From the NCBI GenBank assembly GCA_002385885.1, contig DGEI01000021.1:29604-41958 (forward strand): a stretch of DNA of 12,355 bases. Reading direction: 5' to 3'. The notes under the pieces are model-generated. The model worked only from the letters and a program-made list of their open reading frames with translations. It was not told the origin of the DNA and ran no database searches. The position numbers and the translations under genes were made by a program. The stretch's first letter is position 1; each line of letters opens with the position of its first letter. Positions 6,911 through 12,355 of the stretch are shown here, piece after piece. The stretch comes from Firmicutes bacterium UBA3930. GTDB taxonomy: Bacteria; Bacillota; Clostridia; Caldicoprobacterales; Caldicoprobacteraceae.

Positions 6911-8872
6911 TCACTTATCAATGGGCTTCGTAGTACCTTTAGCCTTCTTCAATTTTATATAACATACAGGACCAATCCAATTTGCCTGCAGCCAGTTTCC
7001 ATCTTGCCTTAACTCTGCTTTTTCCGGGAATATACATTCATCATATTCCCAGCCTTGAGGAATCTTCACTTCCCCTTCATTTTTCGAGTTTTCATCTGAA
7101 CCTCTCTTCCATAAGCTGATACACATTGTCTGATCCTGGGCTTCAACGGCAAAAACACGGATATTGTTAGAATATACAAATCCTTCATCGTCAATGAATT
7201 TACCCTGCAAAAAATATTCAGGGTAAGCTTTCCGCAGTGCTACATACCTCCTTATAGGCTCTAAATTGGAGGGATCCTCATAGCATTCGGGCTTTACATC
7301 CAAAGGTTTAAACTGCGCCATAGAATGATACATTTGCTGTTTGTCAGCGCAATGACCCGTTACAATCCGATCAGGATATGTATACAAAAACTGTTCCGGC
7401 ATGGATTTTCCAATCTGCCAGGTATATTCTTCCCCATGTCCCTGATTTACATCATAGTACTGACCAAAACGCTCATGGCAACCTTCGGCAAAAGTATGAA
7501 AATCTGGATTGATCTTTTTATGAGCTCTTCTCATTTCTTTTAACTGTCTCTCTACTCCTGGCAGAAAGTTGTTACTGGGCTTTGTATGATAATGGTTTTT
7601 ACTATAACAAAAAGGAGCTAAATTACAACTAATCTGATCTATAAACATTCCATCAGCCTTATAGTCCCCGGCAATCCGTTTTGTTACATCAGCCATTTGT
7701 GCACAATACTCATCAGTTCCCGGACACGTAACCGCAAACACAGAGCTGGTTTTGTAAGTTTCTATATATTCTGTTCCATCCTCTTTTAAACTTACAGCAT
7801 TTTTACCGCCACTTTTGTAGTACTCTTCATTAATATCCACTAATCTTCCATTAGTATATAATGAACATCTTCCTCCCTGGGCTTTTACATCCTCCATAGC
7901 CGATATTAACTCTTCTACCGTTCCGCACTCTTCCCCAGGCAAATATCTGGGAAACTTTGTGTCATGACCATTATCATGCCAACCAACCAAAAAGATATGA
8001 TTAATTCCTGTATCCTGATATATTTTCCGGTACACTTCACCAATTTCAGAAAACTTGAATTTAGGTGGAGTGTTTTCACGTTTCATAATTACTTCCACCC
8101 ATCCATGATATTCTTTTTCCATCCAAGGAGGGGAATCAGGGGCTTTAAACACTGAACCCATGCGTCTTGAGTAGATTTTAGCAGCTTTATGCCATCCTCC
8201 ATCCAAAATCGAAATTGAACATTCCGGAGTTTGCCACACCCCTGATGTAATAAAGGGATAATGATTTATTGAAAGCTCCAATGAATATTTGCCGGTAGTT
8301 TTAGCATGAAAAGTCATAGTTTCATCCCCGGTGCTATAAGTGGCCATATATAAAGATCTGGATTCATTATATAACACCATATATTGCATAGCCATGATGG
8401 ACGGGTAAGTATAAATCACCTCATTTGGCTTATACCTGATATAATCCTAATCAAACCTGATAGAGGTGCTGGTGGAAACATCCTTAATTGTCTTTGTGGG
8501 ACGCTCAATATTATCTCCCCAAGGGCTTGACATCAAGAGATTGTCAAAGGTTGAAACATCATCCTTATGAACGCAGGGATACTTAAAACTGATAATTGAA
8601 CCACCGTATTTGTGAATAATTTCTGCTCTGGACAACAATTCATCTTCTGCCAGCCAATAATGTATTTTAACCTGGATATCCTTTTCTTTCCATCCCCACG
8701 CATAAACAGCCGTGGCCTCATCATCGTATTGAGCCGCCTGTACAAGCGTAAAATCACGGGAGTCAATTACTTCTACGGTATCATCTTTTTTAAGCTCTAT
8801 CTCAAATACTTTTTCATCTAAGTTGATTTCCAGGCTTTTGTCTCCTATTGCAAAACTAAACTGTTTGTTCAT
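6911..8872 (-). CDS. DUF6259-like glycosidase-fold protein, interrupted by one in-frame TAG
   Basis: One frame of 653 codons with a single TAG at codon 142. The first part (141 codons) reads as a beta-sandwich domain (DFTLVQAAQYDDEATAVYAW, KIHYWLAEDELLSRAEI). The rest resembles a (beta/alpha)8 glycosidase barrel: GWVEVIMK, INHIFLVGWHDNGHD, KADGMFIDQIS (Asp412, placed like a clan GH-D/GH31 nucleophile), TFAEGCHERF (Glu463, possible acid/base), then a C-terminal beta domain. This layout matches proteins called DUF6259; activity is inferred from fold only. AGGAGG lies 6 bases before ATG 8872, and the gap to the beta-lactamase gene is 54 bases, so they form one transcript. No signal peptide: cytosolic. 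Downstream of the TAG only a GTG at 8419 could restart, and the ATGs there are internal. The 511 codons after the TAG remain open. Confidence 0.78.
8447..8449 (-). other. In-frame amber codon (codon 142) in the DUF6259-like gene
   Basis: The minus strand reads AGG TTT GAT TAG GAT TAT ATC AGG. The frame is unchanged across the codon (8872 to 8419 is 151 codons) and protein-like sequence continues directly on both sides. This is the second such single amber in the window. Confidence 0.9.
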
Positions 8873-8926
8873 TGTTTTCCTCCTATTCTATTACCGGTTT
8901 GGACTCCCTTAACCTTAATATGATTA

Positions 8927-10411
8927 TTATTCTACCAAACAGCCTCCCGTACAACCCTCATATTCCTCCAGGAACCATTCGGCAGTCTTGGTCATACAAA
9001 GTCCCAGTTCTTTATCCTTAAATCCAAGAGTGATTGTCAGGTTGCCAAAATAATCATCGATTATGTAACAGCGGATTACCAGCTTGTTTTCCTGAGTCCA
9101 GCGGGCAACCGCCATACACTTATACATCTCTCCCTTTGGAGTACCTATTGTGTCACCATAATAATTTGTTTGCGGGAAAAACCCTTCGACATATTCTTCC
9201 ATACCAAATGAAATCCGTTTTTCTTGGCCACGGGTCTCAATAACAAGAGTTCCTATATTACCATTAAACTCCACACGCAGTCTGTCGATTCCCATGGGGT
9301 TGGATTTTAAAGCATAAGTACGACCATCTATCTTCTCCTGCCATGGAGAGCTGCTTTTGCCGATCAGGGGATTAACCACACGAAGGGCGCGCAACTTTTC
9401 TTCCAGCCGTCTTGCCGATGCTTCATCTTCCGGCAGGGGATCAGAGTGAAGTTTTTCAACTATTTCGCTCCATAAAAGTTCGAAGATGCCAGAATACACC
9501 TGTAATGAACCCTGGGTATCACCGGTGCAGACAAATAGAAAATCATGCTTGGGGATGCATACAGCCAGCTGCATTCCCATACCAACGAATGCATAAGCAC
9601 CATCCTTCAGCATCCAGATCTGGTACCCATAGCCGTTTCCATGCATATAATCCCTGTGTCCGGAGGTCATATTGTCAATCTGCCTGGAAGTAGCAGCCTT
9701 AACGTATTCTTCCGACAGGTACTGTTTACCACCGATACGTCCATGGTTCATGTACACCAGAGCAAGCCTTGCTATATCCCTTGTAGTACATATAACACCG
9801 CTGCCTCCCCAGGAGTTGCCCTCAGGAGCCTTTATACACCAGGCTTCTTCGCTGAACCCCAGCTCCCGAAGCATTTTATCCTTCATGTATTCCAAAAATG
9901 GCTTGCCGTTAACTCGTTCGACTAAAACATTCAATATATATGTACCGGAAGTATCATAATTAAATACCGTCCCCGGAGGATGACTGGGTTCGGTGTTGAA
10001 AAATGTCCATGCCCAGTCCTTGTCTTCCGGCTTGTAGGTAGGAGTAACATGGGGTGTAGCCATTATTAGCAAATCATGAATTGTCATATCCAATATCCAG
10101 GGATGAGGGTTATCAGGCAGCTTGTCTCTAAAATAACTGCACACCTTGTCATCCAGAGATATACGCCCCTCGTCTGCCAGCAAACCAATAGCAGTACTTA
10201 CAAAGGTTTTGCTCACAGAGTATATACGATGCAAACTGTCTTTCGTGAAAGGAGCATAATAACCCTCGGCAACCACATGGCCTTTCCTCATCATCAGTAC
10301 ACTGTGAAGCATTATACCGTTATCTTCTGCTTTTTCAAGAAACTTTAGGATCTGCTTTGAAGAAATGCCCATACTCTCCGGACGAGCGATGGGAAACAGA
10401 TTGATATGCAT
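8927..10411 (-). CDS. Serine hydrolase of the beta-lactamase / penicillin-binding-protein-like family (class C type)
   Basis: A 494-residue cytosolic serine hydrolase. Seen: the SxxK nucleophile motif as YSVSK (Ser65, Lys68), preceded by HRIYS as in esterase/transesterase members; the second motif around Tyr152 in FNYDTSGTYIL, where class C enzymes have YxN; GSGVICTTRDIARLALVYMNHG; and GNGYGYQIWM. I see no clear KTG, and FVGMGMQ stands where the third motif would lie. An extra C-terminal beta domain (about 345-494) follows, as in many beta-lactamase-related esterases and peptidases. There is no signal peptide, which argues against a resistance enzyme and for an intracellular esterase, amidase or deacylase. 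ATG 10411 has GAGGGGG 7 bases upstream. It is the first gene of the catabolic transcript and may remove an acyl group before the glycosidase-fold protein acts. Confidence 0.85.
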   Translation of the reverse strand: MHINLFPIARPESMGISSKQILKFLEKAEDNGIMLHSVLMMRKGHVVAEGYYAPFTKDSLHRIYSVSKTFVSTAIGLLADEGRISLDDKVCSYFRDKLPDNPHPWILDMTIHDLLIMATPHVTPTYKPEDKDWAWTFFNTEPSHPPGTVFNYDTSGTYILNVLVERVNGKPFLEYMKDKMLRELGFSEEAWCIKAPEGNSWGGSGVICTTRDIARLALVYMNHGRIGGKQYLSEEYVKAATSRQIDNMTSGHRDYMHGNGYGYQIWMLKDGAYAFVGMGMQLAVCIPKHDFLFVCTGDTQGSLQVYSGIFELLWSEIVEKLHSDPLPEDEASARRLEEKLRALRVVNPLIGKSSSPWQEKIDGRTYALKSNPMGIDRLRVEFNGNIGTLVIETRGQEKRISFGMEEYVEGFFPQTNYYGDTIGTPKGEMYKCMAVARWTQENKLVIRCYIIDDYFGNLTITLGFKDKELGLCMTKTAEWFLEEYEGCTGGCLVE

Positions 10412-10478
10412 AAGTTAACCCCCTCAAAAAATATTGATACATAATCCGTGCGCCTGTCCTACGTTATGTGAAACTGTA

Positions 10479-10507
10479 TTTATAAAACCGGCAGTTGACA
10501 TAGGTAA
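10479..10507 (-). promoter_or_regulatory. Weak promoter candidate for the serine hydrolase gene
   Basis: The minus strand reads TTACCT, 17 bases, TATAAA, about 70 bases ahead of ATG 10411. The -35 match is poor. The stretch 10412-10525 holds nothing else that I recognise. Confidence 0.25.
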
Positions 10508-10525
10508 TACAAATACCCTGGAGGC

Positions 10526-10824
10526 ATTTCAAACCCTGATAGGCAGACTAAAACTACATCGATTCCCCTATAACAACAATTTTTATGCGGCCATTTCAAT
10601 TCCTTCCAGGCAGGCTAAAAACCAGAGAAACCGAGTATATCAATAACATTGCTGTGCGAAGATTTCAATCCCTCATAGGTAGACTAAAAACTAAAGGTGA
10701 ACAACCTATTTTCCCAAACATTATATTATTTCAATTCCTTGCAGGTAGGCTAAAAATCAGCTTTACTATAAGCACAGGAACTTATGGCAAAACAACCTCA
10801 ATCCCTTACAGACAGATTAAAAAC
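10526..10824 (-). CRISPR. Degenerate CRISPR array, five repeats, four spacers (I-B-type repeat)
   Basis: Five copies of a 30-base repeat lie at 10526, 10593, 10662, 10728 and 10795, with spacers of 37, 39, 36 and 37 bases. The plus-strand core is TTTCAATCCCT...AGGYAGRCTAAAAAC. On the minus strand the repeats end in ATTGAAAY, the crRNA handle typical of subtype I-B, so the transcribed strand is probably minus. No two copies are identical: the first has AAACCC and has lost an A, the fourth ends in T, the fifth starts ACCTC and has GATT. Four of the five begin with A instead of G. No cas genes are present in the window. The regular spacing makes CRISPR origin firm; the divergence suggests an old, no longer acquiring array. 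Confidence 0.85.
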
Positions 10825-10837
10825 GTTATACCTCCAT

Positions 10838-10906
10838 TTATGATCTACGGGCCGTTTCCAAAATAGCATAAATTATTACCGCCACAATGAATATTACTAC
10901 AAGCAT
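10838..10906 (-). CDS. Mini-ORF: 22-residue hydrophobic peptide with a strong ribosome binding site
   Basis: ATG 10906 lies 9 bases after a perfect AAGGAGG on the minus strand. The peptide is almost entirely Val, Ile, Leu, Ala and Phe for 16 residues (MLVVIFIVAVIIYAIL), then ETARRS, giving one membrane segment with a positively charged end. Such a shape is seen in type I toxins and in small membrane subunits such as KdpF, but I recognise neither. A GTG at 10910 in another frame shares the site and gives an unconvincing 21-residue peptide. The stop lies 14 bases before the fifth CRISPR repeat. A weak promoter (TTGATA, 18 bases, TGAAAT; 10944-10973) precedes it. No known homologue; possibly chance. 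Confidence 0.4.
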   Translation of the reverse strand: MLVVIFIVAVIIYAILETARRS

Positions 10907-11083
10907 TCACTTAATCCTCCTTTTTGCTATGAATTAATTTAACATTTCATCTTACATAGATCGTTTCTATCAATTCATGGATGACAAAAATATCTTTTAT
11001 TTTAAGAATTTCTGATATTTAAAATGCTTGGAGAAATGCAAAAATGGGAGCTTGTCCAAGTGCTTTGTAAATAGATAAATTGA

Positions 11084-11113
11084 GTTTCAATCCCTTATAG
11101 GCAGACTATAAAA
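11084..11113 (-). repeat. Isolated CRISPR-type repeat, separated by 259 bases from the array
   Basis: The plus strand starts GTTTCAATCCCTTATAGGC, the copy closest to the family consensus over its first 20 bases. The minus strand gives a perfect ATTGAAAC handle. The other end is altered (GACTATAAAA instead of GACTAAAAAC). No repeat stands one spacer length away on either side. A promoter-like sequence lies about 40 bases upstream on the minus strand. Confidence 0.75.
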
Positions 11114-11144
11114 TATTTTTAAGCTCATATTTATACTATCTGCC
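11100..11144. repeat. Imperfect inverted repeat overlapping the isolated CRISPR repeat
   Basis: GGCAGACTATAAAATAT (11100-11116) faces ATATTTATACTATCTGCC (11127-11144), whose complement is GGCAGATAGTATAAATAT. The arms match over GGCAGA and TATAAA with a small bulge. In minus-strand RNA this hairpin would take up the 5' half of the repeat and leave the ATTGAAAC half free. Confidence 0.6.
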
Positions 11145-11151
11145 ACTTCCA

Positions 11152-11180
11152 ATTATAACATTACTTACTTTAAAAATAAA
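11152..11180 (-). promoter_or_regulatory. Promoter candidate reading into the isolated CRISPR repeat
   Basis: The minus strand reads TTTATT, 17 bases, TATAAT (perfect -10), the same two boxes and spacing as the candidate ahead of the aminotransferase gene. Transcription would start near 11145 and pass through the isolated repeat in the crRNA direction. The stretch is AT-rich, so a chance match is possible. Confidence 0.4.
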
Positions 11181-11205
11181 GTTAGCCGAAGTATTATTAA
11201 AATAG

Positions 11206-11263
11206 AAATAAAAATTGTCGCCGATCACCAAGGATTTTCTTTCTATTTCAGACCGACGACAAT
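11206..11263 (-). terminator. Rho-independent terminator of the trmO-fmdE-like operon
   Basis: The arms 11251-11263 and 11214-11226 pair over 13 bp in minus-strand RNA (ATTGTCG core plus two G-U pairs, 24-nt loop), followed by TTTTTATTTCTATTTT. It starts 13 bases after the TAA stop of the FmdE-like gene. Confidence 0.75.
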
Positions 11264-11275
11264 ATAAACCAAATA

Positions 11276-11785
11276 TTACTCACCAAAGCAGTCCAGGCAT
11301 ACCTTCTGTCCGTCTTTCAGTCTGATACGGCTTTCAGCAGCATTTTCACCGCAGACTTCACACTGCACAGAAGCATATATCTTTGCTTTTGGCGGCAGAT
11401 CATATTTTGGAGGCTTATAATCAAACAAGTCATCCAAAGGAGCATTGAGTATATACTCCTGCCGCTCTTTTCTGTCGCCTGACATGTTTATACCCCTAAA
11501 CACAATTCTTATGCCCTGACCGGTATCCCTCCTGAAAAATGTGAAAGCCTGTTTGCCCTTATCCTTGAATATAAGGTTGCCTTTGCCAAAAGTACACCCT
11601 GTTATAAGTTGCACAGCATCCACACCACAGGCGTTATTCTCGGTTATGCACACTACCTCTTCATCCTTGGAAAAGGACACCCCCAGTTTTTCAACTGCTG
11701 CTTCACAAGCTCTGAATCCTATGGCAAGGCCGGGACATTCATGCCCATGAAAACCTACACATTTATCCCACAATTCTCTATTCAT
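11276..11785 (-). CDS. FmdE-like protein with C-terminal zinc ribbon
   Basis: A 169-residue cytosolic protein of the FmdE family (named for subunit E of archaeal formylmethanofuran dehydrogenase, but widespread in bacteria lacking that enzyme; often linked to molybdenum or tungsten enzymes). Seen: GFHGHECPGLAIG (11-23, metal-binding His13, His15, Cys17), NNACGVDAVQLITGCTFGKGN (50-70, with Cys53 and Cys64), then a C-terminal four-cysteine zinc ribbon CEVC...CLDC (Cys142, 145, 163, 166). The length is normal for the two-domain form. Its ATG lies inside the end of trmO (8-base overlap), with GGAGG 9 bases upstream, so translation is coupled. A strong terminator follows. Family confident; role in this organism unknown. 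Confidence 0.92.
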   Translation of the reverse strand: MNRELWDKCVGFHGHECPGLAIGFRACEAAVEKLGVSFSKDEEVVCITENNACGVDAVQLITGCTFGKGNLIFKDKGKQAFTFFRRDTGQGIRIVFRGINMSGDRKERQEYILNAPLDDLFDYKPPKYDLPPKAKIYASVQCEVCGENAAESRIRLKDGQKVCLDCFGE

Positions 11786-12191
11786 CTTTTAATCCCTCCA
11801 CACTATCAATTTGATATGAATAGGGTTTTATATCCAGCAAAGGACTTCCATCCAAAGCATCAACCCCCTTAACATAAATCCGATTTCCATCCATCCTGAT
11901 CACTTCGGCTATGCAAAAAGCTATGGGGTTCGGTCTGGCAGGCGATCGGGTGGCAAATACACCTTTGAGTTCAGGACCCCAGGGAGTCACCGTCTGCAGC
12001 ACGTCCCGCTCAGCTTTATGACACCAGTACAGCACTATTAAATGTTTTAATCTTTCAACATACATAAGCCCATCTTTGAATTCCTCATGTATCTCCAGTA
12101 CAGCTTCATCATCTGCCAGCCTGCCCTGCCTCGGAGCATCCATCCTGGTTTTATACGGACTATGTATTATGCCTATGGGTATCAACTGCAT
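11778..12191 (-). CDS. trmO: tRNA-Thr (t6A37) N6-methyltransferase, TrmO/TsaA family, short form
   Basis: A 137-residue beta-barrel methyltransferase of the UPF0066/TsaA family. Members use S-adenosylmethionine to methylate the t6A at position 37 of tRNA-Thr. Seen: IGIIHSPYKTR (7-17), DAPRQG (18-23), and the hallmark GVFATRSPARPNPI (77-90), followed by the VKGVDALDGSPLLDIKPY block (107-124). It lacks the extra C-terminal domain of the E. coli protein (about 235 residues) and matches the short archaeal and clostridial form. AAAGGGG lies 8 bases before ATG 12191. The TAG stop overlaps the start of the FmdE-like gene. In this short form, found next to FmdE genes, the real substrate could differ from tRNA. 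Confidence 0.9.
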   Translation of the reverse strand: MQLIPIGIIHSPYKTRMDAPRQGRLADDEAVLEIHEEFKDGLMYVERLKHLIVLYWCHKAERDVLQTVTPWGPELKGVFATRSPARPNPIAFCIAEVIRMDGNRIYVKGVDALDGSPLLDIKPYSYQIDSVEGLKDE

Positions 12192-12206
12192 TCATTTTTC
12201 CCCTTT

Positions 12207-12246
12207 CATTGTGTTGTGGTCTCTTTACAATATTGACAACACAATG
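12207..12246. repeat. Perfect 11-bp inverted repeat upstream of trmO
   Basis: CATTGTGTTGT (12207-12217) and ACAACACAATG (12236-12246) flank an 18-base centre that itself contains the palindrome CAATATTG. On the plus strand a TTTTTATATTT run follows, as in a terminator, but no plus-strand gene precedes it. On the minus strand it lies just ahead of the trmO ribosome site, so it may be an operator or 5'-leader hairpin. Confidence 0.65.
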
Positions 12247-12353
12247 TTTTTATATTTCACGATTTTTCCGCCAGACTTGTATACCCGAACCAAAGCTGAT
12301 TTTTGTCTAAAAACCTTATCCGGCGTCAGACTTCCAAAGGCCTTCAGCGATTG
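12225..12353 (-). CDS. Possible C-terminal tail of an unidentified protein entering from the right edge
   Basis: An open frame of 42 codons runs in from beyond 12355 and stops at TAA 12225-12227, 33 bases before trmO. It contains SLKAFGSLTPDKVFRQKSA. An L.G.LTPD run of this kind occurs at the ends of integrase-core transposases, but the match is short and I do not call the family. Its end overlaps the inverted repeat. Chance openness over 42 codons is quite possible. Confidence 0.25.
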   Translation of the reverse strand, partial: QSLKAFGSLTPDKVFRQKSALVRVYKSGGKIVKYKNIVLSIL

Positions 12354-12355
12354 GC

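Noticed and set aside
6248..6962. Two overlapping plus-strand open frames (172 and 124 codons)
   Set aside because: Both are antisense to the DUF2207 gene and the end of the DUF6259-like gene, with AT-rich shadow composition and no plausible start context.
8419..8872. Two separate genes instead of one interrupted DUF6259-like gene
   Set aside because: The second part has only a GTG at 8419 inside conserved-looking sequence, and the same frame continues between the parts without a gap. The GAGGTG around that GTG is part of the coding frame and not spaced as a ribosome site.
9412..9959. Three overlapping plus-strand frames
   Set aside because: All are antisense to the serine hydrolase, whose catalytic motifs confirm the minus-strand reading.
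8927..10411. True beta-lactamase resistance enzyme
   Set aside because: No signal peptide, no clear KTG motif and a long extra C-terminal domain; an esterase or amidase is more likely.
10497..10525. TTGACA on the plus strand as a -35 box
   Set aside because: No -10-like hexamer lies 16-18 bases further, and no plus-strand gene follows.
10434..10866. Plus-strand frames of 70 and 93 codons
   Set aside because: They are translations of the CRISPR repeats (recurring FQSLIGRLK-like phrases), not genes.
10838..10910. KdpF identity for the mini-ORF
   Set aside because: The size and hydrophobicity fit, but no kdpA follows (a CRISPR repeat does) and the usual C-terminal residues are not recognisable.
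10825..11083. Further CRISPR repeats between the fifth and the isolated copy
   Set aside because: I looked at the positions one repeat-spacer period on and found no TTTCAAT...AGACTAAAA pattern.

Overview
The window reads as a chromosomal stretch from a low-to-moderate GC anaerobic Firmicute, most likely a clostridium. This is an inference from strong GGAGG-type Shine-Dalgarno sites, CRISPR repeats of the I-B kind common in Clostridia and thermophilic relatives, and an FmdE-like gene beside a short TrmO gene. Every convincing gene lies on the minus strand, so transcription runs from high to low coordinates.

Reading in the direction of transcription: the right edge holds the doubtful tail of an unidentified ORF, then an overlapping pair, trmO and an FmdE-like zinc-ribbon gene, closed by a good intrinsic terminator. 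Positions 10412-11213 have no ordinary gene. They hold a decayed five-repeat CRISPR array (10526-10824), a sixth isolated repeat (11084-11113) with its own promoter-like sequence, and between them a 22-codon hydrophobic mini-ORF with a very good ribosome binding site. No cas genes are visible.

From 10411 down to the left edge lies a catabolic-looking series: a serine beta-lactamase-family hydrolase, a large DUF6259-like glycosidase-fold protein, a DUF2207 membrane protein with a glycine-rich tail, a DegT/DnrJ-type PLP aminotransferase, two tandem amidohydrolase-2 proteins, a glycerophosphodiester phosphodiesterase ending in a clear terminator, and a truncated MFS sugar/cation symporter. Together they suggest uptake and processing of an unusual, possibly amino- or acyl-substituted, glycoside or cyclitol. 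The substrate cannot be told from sequence.

The most striking observations are: (1) two genes, the aminotransferase and the DUF6259 protein, are each interrupted by exactly one in-frame TAG, with long intact reading frame on both sides. In the aminotransferase the TAG replaces the residue three after the PLP-binding Asp, normally Gln or His. This is either two independent amber mutations or amber decoding. (2) The first amidohydrolase in transcription order has lost nearly all canonical metal ligands, while its neighbour keeps them all. (3) A lone CRISPR repeat, its promoter and a tiny membrane peptide resemble the layout of a CRISPR-regulated toxin-antitoxin pair, which is speculative.
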